Source: an uncultured Oscillospiraceae bacterium (GTDB lineage: Bacteria; Bacillota; Clostridia; Oscillospirales; Ruminococcaceae). From it: 19,235 bases of DNA. The notes under the pieces were generated by a model. It made no database searches. It was not told where the DNA came from and saw only the letters and a program-made list of their open reading frames with translations. Position 1 is the first letter of the stretch, and every line of letters starts with the position of its first letter. Positions 5,721 to 12,922 of this stretch are shown piece by piece. The stretch spans positions 1 to 19,235 of the forward strand of contig URGV01000039.1 in NCBI GenBank assembly GCA_900547455.1, given 5' to 3'. The position numbers and the translations under genes were made by a program.

Positions 5721-6899
5721 ATGGCAAAATATCTGTTTACCTCCGAATCGGTCACCGAAGGACATCCCGACAAGATCTGCGACCAGATCTCCGACGCAGT
5801 GCTCGACGCAATCCTCGAGCAGGACCCGGACGGCCGCGTAGCCTGTGAGACCGCTGTCACCACCGGCATGGTGCTGGTGATGGGTGAGATCAGCACCAAG
5901 TGCTATGTCGATATCCCCAAAATCGCGCGCGAGGTCATCCGCGACATCGGCTACGACCGCGCAAAATTTGGCTTTGACTGCGACACCTGCGGCATCATCA
6001 CCTCGATCGACGAGCAGTCCGGCGACATCGCGCTGGGTGTTGACCGCGCGCTGGAAGCCAAGGAAGCCGGCATCACCGAGGAGGACAACGGTGCGGGCGA
6101 CCAGGGCATGATGTTCGGCTTTGCCTGCGACGACACCCCGGAGCTGATGCCGATGCCGATCTCGCTGGCGCACAAGCTGGCAAAGCGCCTGGCCCAGGTG
6201 CGCAAGGATGGCACCATGCCTTACCTGCGTCCGGACGGCAAGACCCAGGTCACCATCGAGTATGAGGACGACCGGCCGGTCGCGGTGGAAACCATCGTCG
6301 TCTCCAACCAGCACTCCCCGGATGTGCCGATGGAGCAGCTGCGCGCTGACATCAAGCGAGAGGTCATCGACGCCATCGTTCCAAAGGAACTGATGCGCCC
6401 CGAAACGAAAATCTTCATCAACCCCACCGGCCGCTTTGTCATCGGCGGCCCGCAGGGCGACAGCGGCCTGACCGGCAGAAAGATCATTGTCGACACCTAC
6501 GGCGGCATGGGACGCCACGGCGGCGGCGCCTTCTCCGGCAAGGACCCGACCAAGGTTGACCGCTCGGCAGCCTATGCGGCGCGCTATGTGGCAAAGAACA
6601 TCGTCGCTGCCAAGCTGGCCAGAAAGTGTGAGGTCCAGCTGGCCTACGCCATCGGCGTGGCGAAGCCGGTTTCGATCAACGTCAACACCTTCGGCACCGG
6701 CAAGGTTGCCGATGAGGTCTTGGAGCAGGCGGTGGAGAAGGTCTTTGACCTGCGTCCGACCGCAATCATCCGTTCTCTGGATCTGCGCCGTCCGATCTAC
6801 CGCAAGCTCGCTGCCTACGGCCACATGGGCCGCGAGGATCTGGGCGTCAGCTGGGAAAAGATCGACAAGGTCGACGCGCTGCTGGCGGCTGTCAAATAG
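5721..6899 (+). CDS. metK: S-adenosylmethionine synthetase MetK
   Basis: MetK makes S-adenosylmethionine from methionine and ATP, the methyl donor for the cell, including the two methyltransferases encoded at 10132-11732. The 392-residue product is full length. Visible landmarks are [12 protein letters not shown] near residue 8-18 (ATP binding), the [13 protein letters not shown] hexapeptide region, [20 protein letters not shown], and [19 protein letters not shown] (phosphate loop region). ATG 5721 is chosen because the product then opens as [18 protein letters not shown] like other MetK proteins; an upstream in-frame start at 5670 would add an unlikely tail. It is transcribed from its own promoter through the riboswitch and ends at a strong terminator. 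Confidence 0.98.
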   Translation: MAKYLFTSESVTEGHPDKICDQISDAVLDAILEQDPDGRVACETAVTTGMVLVMGEISTKCYVDIPKIAREVIRDIGYDRAKFGFDCDTCGIITSIDEQSGDIALGVDRALEAKEAGITEEDNGAGDQGMMFGFACDDTPELMPMPISLAHKLAKRLAQVRKDGTMPYLRPDGKTQVTIEYEDDRPVAVETIVVSNQHSPDVPMEQLRADIKREVIDAIVPKELMRPETKIFINPTGRFVIGGPQGDSGLTGRKIIVDTYGGMGRHGGGAFSGKDPTKVDRSAAYAARYVAKNIVAAKLARKCEVQLAYAIGVAKPVSINVNTFGTGKVADEVLEQAVEKVFDLRPTAIIRSLDLRRPIYRKLAAYGHMGREDLGVSWEKIDKVDALLAAVK

Positions 6900-6910
6900 C
6901 TTTTTTCTGC

Positions 6911-6943
6911 AGGGAGCTGTCCGAAAGGGCAGCTCCTTTTTTT
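6911..6943 (+). terminator. intrinsic terminator after metK
   Basis: GGAGCTGTCC (6913-6922) with a GAAA loop pairs with GGGCAGCTCC, then a seven-T run. The flanking CTGCA/TGCAG bases extend the pairing. Confidence 0.88.
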
Positions 6944-6954
6944 GCAGCAAAATG

Positions 6955-6963
6955 TTCGACAAA
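6955..6963 (-). promoter_or_regulatory. consensus Spo0A box upstream of the lipoprotein promoter
   Basis: TTCGACAAA reads TTTGTCGAA on the minus strand, a perfect match to the Spo0A box. It ends 14 bases before the -35 of the next promoter, nearly the same spacing and orientation as the box nearest the metK promoter. Confidence 0.5.
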
Positions 6964-6977
6964 GGGAGGAAAGCCCC

Positions 6978-7006
6978 TTGCAAAAGGGATGCGAATCATG
7001 TACAAT
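6978..7006 (+). promoter_or_regulatory. sigma-A promoter of the lipoprotein gene
   Basis: TTGCAA (6978-6983) and TACAAT (7001-7006) are separated by 17 bases. The predicted start near 7013 leaves a leader of about 30 bases that contains the AGGAGG ribosome site. Confidence 0.65.
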
Positions 7007-7044
7007 AATAGAAAAAGCAATGCTGCAAACAGGAGGTGCTTTGC

Positions 7045-8019
7045 ATGATGAAGAAAAGATGTCTGCTGCTTTGTCTGTTGCTGTTGTTGTCAGGATGCAC
7101 CCAGCAGAGCGTGGAAAAGATGCCGGAGGAGCTGCCGGTGACGGTGGGGGAGTCCACTCCGGGGGCGCCGATGCCGGAAAATGAGGCGCAGCTGCCTGCC
7201 CTTTCGGCGGACCTTGAGGAGCTCAACCGCGTCCATACCCCGGCGCTGTACGCCATGGGAGGCTACGGCAACTGGGACGACCCGGCGGAGATGAGGCCGG
7301 ACAGCTTTGTCGATTACTATCAGTATCTGCTCAGCGCGCAGCCGGAGCTGGAGGAAGATGCCGGCATCTACACCGACGAGGATAAGCTCCGCCGGATGGT
7401 TCCACAGGAGTCGCTGGAGCAGCTGGTCTGCCCGCGCTTTGGCGTGTCGGAGGAGCGGGTGCGGGAGTCGTCCTTCTATGACGCCGGGGAAGAGGCCTAT
7501 GAGCTGACCGGAATTGGCAGCGCATGGAGCTGCCAGATTCTCTCAGCCGAACAGCAGGGGGAGGAGCTGAGGATGCGGTTTGTGATGCTGGATAGCCACG
7601 ACCTGCCCATGAGCTACGGCACCCTGACAGCGGAGCTGGCGGACGATGGTTTCCAGTACCGTTCGATGGAGCGGGAGGACTATCCCTCCTTCCAGCTGGA
7701 GTATCCGATGGCCTATGATGGAACCTACAGCGATGGGAAGTTTCTTTGGGATACCAGTGCAGGAATCACCCAGCGCCCGGACCCCGCCACCGGCGAGGAG
7801 CGCGTCTGGAGGGGCGATAGCCTGGAGGATATCGCCGACTTTTACCGGGGACAGCTTGCGGCCCTGGGCGCCAGCGGCGAGGAAGGTTCTAGTGAGGACA
7901 GCTGGAGCTTTACCGGCAGCTACAGCGGCGGGGCGATTGAGATTCAGGTTGCGCCCAACGGGGACGGCTATCGTATTTCCTGCACCATCGACCAGCCGGA
8001 CTGGCCGGGCGCGGAATAA
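7045..8019 (+). CDS. Unrecognised lipoprotein
   Basis: This 324-residue protein begins MMKKRCLLLCLLLLLSGC, a lipoprotein signal with lipobox L-S-G-Cys18, so the mature protein is probably lipid-anchored on the outer face of the membrane. The mature part is acidic (many Glu and Asp), has no further membrane segment, and I recognise no domain. It contains alternating polar and aromatic stretches with a Tyr- and Ser-rich C-terminal third (SWSFTGSYSGG). AGGAGG (7031-7036) lies 8 bases before ATG 7045, fixing the start. It is a single-gene unit between the metK terminator and the promoter at 8044, with a Spo0A-box match upstream. Its role is unknown. Confidence 0.85.
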   Translation: MMKKRCLLLCLLLLLSGCTQQSVEKMPEELPVTVGESTPGAPMPENEAQLPALSADLEELNRVHTPALYAMGGYGNWDDPAEMRPDSFVDYYQYLLSAQPELEEDAGIYTDEDKLRRMVPQESLEQLVCPRFGVSEERVRESSFYDAGEEAYELTGIGSAWSCQILSAEQQGEELRMRFVMLDSHDLPMSYGTLTAELADDGFQYRSMEREDYPSFQLEYPMAYDGTYSDGKFLWDTSAGITQRPDPATGEERVWRGDSLEDIADFYRGQLAALGASGEEGSSEDSWSFTGSYSGGAIEIQVAPNGDGYRISCTIDQPDWPGAE

Positions 8020-8043
8020 TTGCTAAAAAAATGGAGTTTCCAC

Positions 8044-8072
8044 TTTACTTTTCTATCCATAAAGGCTATAAT
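8044..8072 (+). promoter_or_regulatory. sigma-A promoter of the serine hydrolase gene
   Basis: TTTACT (8044-8049) and a perfect TATAAT (8067-8072) are separated by 17 bases. The start near 8079 rules out the in-frame ATG at 8031 and supports the GTG at 8100. Confidence 0.7.
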
Positions 8073-8099
8073 GGAAGAAAAAAACAGGAGGGAACCTCT

Positions 8100-9488
8100 G
8101 TGGAAATTTTACAGAAAACAATCGAACAAATCCGAAAACAGTACGGCCTTGCGGGGGGCATCCTGGTTGCAGTCAAGGACGGAAAGGTTGTGCTCAAGGA
8201 GTGCTTTGGCATGGCCGATGCCGAGCAGAACAAGCCGGTGGACAGTAAAACCCTGTTCCAGATCGCTTCCTGCTCCAAGGCCTTCACCACCATGGTGGCC
8301 GGACAGCTCTGCGACGAGGGCAAGATGACCTGGGACACCCCGGTCAAACAGCTGATGCCCGATTTTCAGATGGTGGACAAGTACGCCGAGGAGCACGTCA
8401 CCCCGCGCGACATGGGCTGCCACCGCACCGGCCTGTGCCGCCACGACGTGATGCGCACCTTTGTGCGGGAGGACCGCGCGGATCTGGTGCGCCGCATCGC
8501 CTACTTCCCGCCGGCGTTCGGCTTCCGGGAGAAGTACAGCTACCAGAACCAGATGTATGTCGCCCTCGGCTACCTGTGTGAGCGGCTGACCGGCAAGACC
8601 TGGGAGGAGCTGCTCAAGGAGCGCATCGGCGAGCCGCTGGGGATGGATATGTACTTCCGCGGCATCGACACCATCGAGGACAAAAACGCCGCCATGCCTT
8701 ACGGGCAGAAGGACGGCAAGATCTACCGCGTGCCGGAGGTGGTCGGCAAGGCCAGCAACCCCTGCGGCGGCCTGTACACCAACCTCGACAGCCTGGAACG
8801 GTGGATTCTGATGCTGGCCAACGGCGGCGAGCTGGACGGCAAGCGGATCATCAGCCCGGAAGGCTTTGCCGAGCTGATTAAGCCGAACGTCGTCATCCCG
8901 GGCCGCGCCTCCCATCCGCAGGAACTGCAGCAGTCCTACGCGCTGGCCTGGATCACCTCGGCCTATAAGGGCCATCTGATGGCTTCCCACTCCGGTTCGA
9001 CCAACGGCTTTAACTCGATGGTCGGCTTCTTCCCGGAGGAGAACGCCGCCTACGCTCTGTCGGTCAACACGGTGGATACCCCGGCATTAAACTGCCTGAA
9101 GTACCTGCTGTGCGACCTGCTGATCGGCGACGTACAGGACGACTACTCCTTCCTGATCGACATCTTTAACAAGCGGGTCAACCTCGGCCCCAACTACACC
9201 GAGGAGGAGAAAAAGACCCAGCCGCTGAGCGAGGAGCAGGCGCAGAAATATGTCGGCCGCTACTACAATCCCGGCTACGGCGTGATGGAGTTTGTCTACC
9301 AGGACGGCCATCTGCGCCAGCACTACGGCCTGATGGATCAGGAGTTCGACTACATCGGCGGCGACAAGTTTGTCGGCTTTGAGGTGCTGGACACCCGCAC
9401 CTACCGCGCGCAGTTCACCGAGGACGGCAACCTCTGGATGCGCCTTTCCACCGACGCGGTCTGCCCGATCTTTTTTGAACGGTTCTAA
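8100..9488 (+). CDS. Class C beta-lactamase-fold serine hydrolase
   Basis: A 462-residue member of the beta-lactamase/penicillin-binding-protein-like family (AmpC fold, PF00144 type). The active-site motifs are Ser57-Cys-Ser-Lys60 (SxxK), Tyr148-Gln-Asn150 (YxN) and His297-Ser-Gly (in place of KTG). The remainder after about residue 360 resembles the beta-barrel C-terminal extension seen in many such hydrolases. Family members act as esterases, D-peptidases or beta-lactamases, so the substrate cannot be read from sequence. There is no signal peptide, so the enzyme probably works in the cytoplasm, unlike true beta-lactamases. Start GTG 8100 has AGGAGGG (8086-8092) 7 bases upstream. It forms a single-gene unit that ends at a bidirectional terminator. 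Confidence 0.9.
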   Translation: MEILQKTIEQIRKQYGLAGGILVAVKDGKVVLKECFGMADAEQNKPVDSKTLFQIASCSKAFTTMVAGQLCDEGKMTWDTPVKQLMPDFQMVDKYAEEHVTPRDMGCHRTGLCRHDVMRTFVREDRADLVRRIAYFPPAFGFREKYSYQNQMYVALGYLCERLTGKTWEELLKERIGEPLGMDMYFRGIDTIEDKNAAMPYGQKDGKIYRVPEVVGKASNPCGGLYTNLDSLERWILMLANGGELDGKRIISPEGFAELIKPNVVIPGRASHPQELQQSYALAWITSAYKGHLMASHSGSTNGFNSMVGFFPEENAAYALSVNTVDTPALNCLKYLLCDLLIGDVQDDYSFLIDIFNKRVNLGPNYTEEEKKTQPLSEEQAQKYVGRYYNPGYGVMEFVYQDGHLRQHYGLMDQEFDYIGGDKFVGFEVLDTRTYRAQFTEDGNLWMRLSTDAVCPIFFERF

Positions 9489-9513
9489 GAAACACTTTTT
9501 ATAAATGACAAAT

Positions 9514-9558
9514 AAAAAGAGATGGAAGCAATGTGGATTCGCTTCCATCTCTTTTTTA
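9514..9558. terminator. bidirectional terminator between convergent genes
   Basis: AAAAAGAGATGGAAGC (9514-9529) and GCTTCCATCTCTTTTT (from 9541) form a perfect 16-bp stem with an 11-base loop. A-run and T-run on opposite sides let it end both the serine hydrolase (+) and the acetyltransferase (-) transcripts. Confidence 0.9.
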
Positions 9559-9573
9559 TCTTTGCAGGTTTCC

Positions 9574-10101
9574 TTATGCTTTGGAAAACACGCCCTTGCT
9601 GACCCCGAAGGCGTTCCAGAAGCTGCGGAAATCCGCCTTGTCAAAGTCTCCGCCGCTGACGATGATCTCGTAGCTTTCCTCCCGCCAGCGGTACTGGACG
9701 CCGGAGGAGCGGTAGCCGCTTTTCTGGTAAAAGTGCTTGCGCTGCCGGCGCTCGGTGTTGTTGGGAGCGTCGCTGGTCTCCAGCTCGATGTCGGCGATCA
9801 GGCGGCTGTGCGGGTAGCGCTGCCGGATGGCGGAGAGCATCCCGGTGCCGTAGCCCCTGCCGCGCAGCCGGCTGTCGATGGCAAGGTAGAGAATGTGGGT
9901 GATGTCCTGCCAGGAGAGCAGGCAGACAAACCCGCAGAAGGTTTCCCCGTCGTACAGGGCGAGAAACTCCCCGCTGCCGGACAGAAAGGGGAACATCTCC
10001 TCCAGCGGCCGCCGCTCGTTTTCCGGGAAGGCGCTGTGGTAGAGGGCGGAGACCTTATCAAAATCCGCAAACTGTGGGGTCACGGTTTTCAGCTGCAGCA
10101 T
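9574..10101 (-). CDS. GNAT-family N-acetyltransferase
   Basis: GNAT enzymes move an acetyl group from acetyl-CoA to an amine on a small molecule or protein. The 175-residue product has the acetyl-CoA site HILYLAIDSRLRGRGYGTGML, in which Arg80-Gly-Arg-Gly-Tyr-Gly85 is the pyrophosphate-binding loop, and a later HFYQKSGYR segment typical of motif B. AAGGAG lies 9 bases before the ATG at 10101. It starts 30 bases after the rsmI stop with no terminator between, so it is the likely last gene of the mreB-trmN6-rsmI unit. The substrate is unknown. Confidence 0.88.
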   Translation of the reverse strand: MLQLKTVTPQFADFDKVSALYHSAFPENERRPLEEMFPFLSGSGEFLALYDGETFCGFVCLLSWQDITHILYLAIDSRLRGRGYGTGMLSAIRQRYPHSRLIADIELETSDAPNNTERRQRKHFYQKSGYRSSGVQYRWREESYEIIVSGGDFDKADFRSFWNAFGVSKGVFSKA

Positions 10102-10131
10102 AGCTTCACACTCCTTTTGACAAGATGAACG

Positions 10132-10956
10132 CTACTGGCCAAGAAAGCGGCTGTACAGCTCGCCTTTTTTAAAGCCGGTCTGGTGTGCCACATCCTTGGC
10201 TGCCTTGGAGAGCGGTTCACCCTTGTCCACCAAAGCGCGCACCAGCTCCAGTGCCTGCTCGAAGGAGAGCTGCTCCTGCTGCTGGGATGCGCCCTCCACC
10301 ACCAGCACAAACTCGCCGCGCGGCGCCTTTTCCCGGTAAAGTTCCAGCGCCCGGGAGAGGGTGGTGCGCACAACCTCCTCATAGATTTTGGTCAGCTCCC
10401 GCGCCAGCGAGATTTTGCGGTCGCCCAGCACCTGCAGCATCGCCTCCAGCGTGTCGGTCAGCTTGTGGGGCGCCTCGTAGAAGATGAGGGTGCGCTGCTC
10501 GTTTTTGAGCTGTTCCAGCCGCTCCAGCCGCGCGTTTTTCTGTGGGTTTAAAAAGCCCTCAAAGACAAAGCGGGAGGTGTCCAGCCCCGAGACGGCCAGC
10601 GCGGAGATGGCGGCGCTGGGGCCGGGGATGACCTTGATGTCCACCCCGTTTTCGGCGCACAGCCGCACCAGATCCTCGCCCGGGTCGGAGATGCAGGGCA
10701 TGCCCGCATCGGTGACGATAGCGCAGTTTTCCCCGTTGAGGATGCGGGTCAGGATTTCGCCGCCCTTCTGCCGGGCGTTGTGCTCGTGGTAGCTGAGCAT
10801 CGGTTTTTTGATTGCAAAGTGGTTGAGCAGCTTCAGGGTCACCCGGGTGTCCTCGGCGGCGATGAAGTCCGCCTCCTGCAGGGTGCGCACCGCGCGCACG
10901 CTCATGTCCTCCAGGTTGCCGATCGGCGTGCCGACCACATATAAAGATCCAGCCAT
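10132..10956 (-). CDS. rsmI: 16S rRNA (cytidine-1402 2'-O) methyltransferase RsmI
   Basis: RsmI methylates the ribose of C1402 in 16S rRNA, in the decoding centre, using S-adenosylmethionine. The 274-residue product has the tetrapyrrole-methylase-type fold with VVGTPIGNLEDMS (7-19), AAEDTR, DAGMPCISDPG, and VIPGPSA. Length matches the family. The ATG at 10956 is preferred because GAGGA lies 5 bases before it, and MAGSLYVVGTPIGNL is a normal opening. An upstream ATG at 10968 overlaps the stop of the previous gene (ATGA) but has no ribosome site. It is adjacent to a TrmN6-like gene, as in B. subtilis yabB-yazA-yabC, where the small yazA lies between. Confidence 0.95.
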   Translation of the reverse strand: MAGSLYVVGTPIGNLEDMSVRAVRTLQEADFIAAEDTRVTLKLLNHFAIKKPMLSYHEHNARQKGGEILTRILNGENCAIVTDAGMPCISDPGEDLVRLCAENGVDIKVIPGPSAAISALAVSGLDTSRFVFEGFLNPQKNARLERLEQLKNEQRTLIFYEAPHKLTDTLEAMLQVLGDRKISLARELTKIYEEVVRTTLSRALELYREKAPRGEFVLVVEGASQQQEQLSFEQALELVRALVDKGEPLSKAAKDVAHQTGFKKGELYSRFLGQ

Positions 10957-10964
10957 GTTGGTCC

Positions 10965-11732
10965 TCATTTCTGTTTTGATAGGTTGGGCGTCAGCCGGTA
11001 GATGCGCTGCAGCTCGGGGGAAAAGCCGCCCTTCTCGTCCTGAATCAGCAGCGGCGGCTCCACCTTTAAAAAGCGCCTGCCGCCCTTGTGCCCCTCCGCC
11101 AGAAAAAGCCAGGGGGCAGTGTCGCCGCGTTTCTGCACAAAGCGCACCCGCTTAGGTTCAATCTTGTGGGCGCGCATGCTCTCCAGCACGTCCAGCAGCC
11201 GCTCCGGCCGCTGGCAGACGCACAGCCTGCCGCCGGTCTGCAGCAGCTTGGCGGCGGCGGCACAGACGTCGTCGATCGAGCACATCGTCTCGTGCCGGGC
11301 GATGATGTCGCTGGCCGACTCACTTAAAATGCCGTGCTCGGCCTTTTTGTAGGGCGGATTGCAGGTGACAAGAGAGAAGCTGCCAAACGGCAGCTTCTCT
11401 TTGAGCTGTTCGAGGTCGGCAAGGTTGCATTCGACCGGCAGCACCCGCTCCTGCAGCTGCGCCTGCTCGACGGTGTAGCAGAGCTGCCGGATGGCAAGCG
11501 GCTGGATGTCCACCCCGTAGGCCACCTGCGGGGCCTCGCTGCGGTCGCGAAACCATAACAACGGGATGATGCCGCAGCCGGTGCCAAGGTCGCAGGCGGT
11601 GTCGCGGCGGCGCACATTTGCAAAGTCGGAGAGCAGAAAGGCGTCGGTGCCAAAGCGGTGCTCCCTGGTGACGCAGACCGAAAGGCCCTCCGCCAGCTGC
11701 TCCATGGAAAACGCAAAATCCGGTTTTGGCAT
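10965..11732 (-). CDS. TrmN6/YabB-type tRNA (adenine-N6) methyltransferase
   Basis: This is a 255-residue SAM-dependent methyltransferase of the YfiC/TrmN6 (B. subtilis YabB) family, which methylates N6 of adenine 37 in valine tRNA. The opening TREHRFGTDAFLLSDF is typical. Motif I is ACDLGTGCGIIPL (46-58), and the catalytic Asn-Pro-Pro-Tyr is at 125-128, the signature of N6-adenine or N5-glutamine methylases. Start ATG 11732 lies 3 bases after the mreB stop, with AGAGG upstream. This means it is translated from the mreB mRNA. It is followed 8 bases later by rsmI, so the two RNA methylases are coexpressed. The tRNA target is inferred from family. Confidence 0.9.
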   Translation of the reverse strand: MPKPDFAFSMEQLAEGLSVCVTREHRFGTDAFLLSDFANVRRRDTACDLGTGCGIIPLLWFRDRSEAPQVAYGVDIQPLAIRQLCYTVEQAQLQERVLPVECNLADLEQLKEKLPFGSFSLVTCNPPYKKAEHGILSESASDIIARHETMCSIDDVCAAAAKLLQTGGRLCVCQRPERLLDVLESMRAHKIEPKRVRFVQKRGDTAPWLFLAEGHKGGRRFLKVEPPLLIQDEKGGFSPELQRIYRLTPNLSKQK

Positions 11733-11735
11733 CGC

Positions 11736-12746
11736 TTAAAACCTCTGCATCGACGGGATGACAAAGCCGTCCACCAGCTTGTCCAGATACTGGAAGGACT
11801 TGCCGGTGCCGATGGCGACGCAGTTGACCGGGTCCTCGGCCAGTGCGGTGTGGATTTTGGTCTGCTTTTCGAGCAGGCGGTCCATGCCGTGCAGCAGGCT
11901 GCCGCCGCCGGTGAGGGTGATGCCGTTGGTGTAGATGTCGCCCACCAGCTCCGGCGGGGTCTTCTCGATGACCTCCTTGACGGCGGTGACGATCTGGTCG
12001 ACCTCCTTCATCACGCAGTCGTACAGCATCGAGCGGCTGATTTCCAAGCTGCAGGGCAGGCCGGTGGTGAGGTTGCGGCCCTTGACCGGGGCGGAGATGT
12101 CCTCGCCGTCCTCCCAGCAGACGCTGGCGACGGTGCGCTTGATCTGGTCGGCCATCCGCTCGCCGATTAAGACGCCGTGGCTGGAGCGGATGTATTTGAT
12201 GATCGAGTCGTTGATGGCGTCGCCGGCGACCTTGATCGATTTTTTGTTGACGATGCCGTTTAAGGAGAGCACGGCGATGTCGGTGGTGCCGCCGCCGATG
12301 TCGACAATCATGTTGCCGTTTGGCTTTTCGATGTCGATGTTGGCGCCGATGGCCGCGGCGACCGGCTCCTCGATGAGGTAGACCTTGCGCGCGCCCGAGG
12401 CGATGGCGACGTCGATGACGGCGTTGGACTCGACGTTGGTGATGCCCGACGGCACGCACAAAGCGATGCGGGGCTTGACCAGGCTGTCCCGGCAGACCTT
12501 TTTGATGAAGAATTTGACCATCTCCTCGGTCATCTTGTAGTCGCAGACCACGCCCTTGGATAACGGGCGGATAGCCTGGATGTGGGAGGGGGTTTTCCCC
12601 ACCATATCATAGGCCTCCTGGCCGACGCTGATGACCGAGTCGGTCTTTAAGTTGACGGCGATGACCGAAGGCTCGCTGAGCACGACCCCCTGGCCGCTGA
12701 TATACACAATGACTGTTGCGGTTCCCAAATCAATTCCTACGTCCAC
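11736..12746 (-). CDS. mreB: Actin-like rod-shape protein MreB
   Basis: MreB is a bacterial actin that forms membrane-bound filaments and directs lateral cell-wall synthesis. The 336-residue product has the actin nucleotide site: phosphate-1 GIDLGTATV (4-12), phosphate-2 IVDIGGGTTDIAVL, and the adenosine motif GITLTGGGSLLHGM. Other landmarks are EEPVAAAIGA and SEPSVIAV. The start is a GTG at 12746 with AAAGGA about 9 bases upstream. Unlike the usual mreBCD cluster, no mreC or mreD follows; two RNA methyltransferase genes do. It may therefore be a paralogue (Mbl or MreBH type) rather than the only MreB. It has its own promoter, with Spo0A-like boxes just after the predicted start. Confidence 0.95.
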   Translation of the reverse strand: MDVGIDLGTATVIVYISGQGVVLSEPSVIAVNLKTDSVISVGQEAYDMVGKTPSHIQAIRPLSKGVVCDYKMTEEMVKFFIKKVCRDSLVKPRIALCVPSGITNVESNAVIDVAIASGARKVYLIEEPVAAAIGANIDIEKPNGNMIVDIGGGTTDIAVLSLNGIVNKKSIKVAGDAINDSIIKYIRSSHGVLIGERMADQIKRTVASVCWEDGEDISAPVKGRNLTTGLPCSLEISRSMLYDCVMKEVDQIVTAVKEVIEKTPPELVGDIYTNGITLTGGGSLLHGMDRLLEKQTKIHTALAEDPVNCVAIGTGKSFQYLDKLVDGFVIPSMQRF

Positions 12747-12846
12747 ACAGCACCATCCTTTTCTGTTCTATCTGTATCTATCTGTTATAACGGTTGCCCG
12801 CTTTCCTTTTCTTCATGGGGAACGGAGTCCCATTGCGCTATTTTCA

Positions 12847-12864
12847 TTTGGACAAATCGACAAA
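12847..12864 (-). promoter_or_regulatory. two Spo0A-like boxes downstream of the mreB start site
   Basis: The minus strand reads TTTGTCGATTTGTCCAAA. This holds two tandem near-matches to the Spo0A box, TTTGTCGAT and TTTGTCCAA, each with one mismatch. They occupy about +7 to +24 of the predicted mreB transcript, where a bound protein would block elongation or initiation. Repression is inferred. Confidence 0.4.
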
Positions 12865-12877
12865 TTTTTGCAATCTT

Positions 12878-12907
12878 ATTATAAAGGAAAAAAGCCTTTC
12901 TTTGCAA
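12878..12907 (-). promoter_or_regulatory. sigma-A promoter of the mreB operon
   Basis: On the minus strand TTGCAA (12907-12902) and a perfect TATAAT (12883-12878) are spaced 18 bases apart, in the gap between recD2 and mreB. The predicted start near 12871 gives a leader of about 125 bases. Confidence 0.65.
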
Positions 12908-12922
12908 CCCCTTTTGCGCTTT

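Noticed and set aside
5622..6983. 453-codon minus-strand frame opposite metK
   Set aside because: It spans the metK terminator and part of the riboswitch terminator region and shows no domain; metK itself is certain.
8031..8099. Upstream ATG at 8031 as start of the serine hydrolase
   Set aside because: It lies upstream of the TATAAT box at 8067-8072, so it would not be on the transcript; GTG 8100 has a strong AGGAGGG site.
11320..12459. 379-codon minus-strand frame overlapping mreB and the TrmN6 gene
   Set aside because: It is in another frame of two well-supported genes and its product is almost entirely Arg, His, Gly and Gln.
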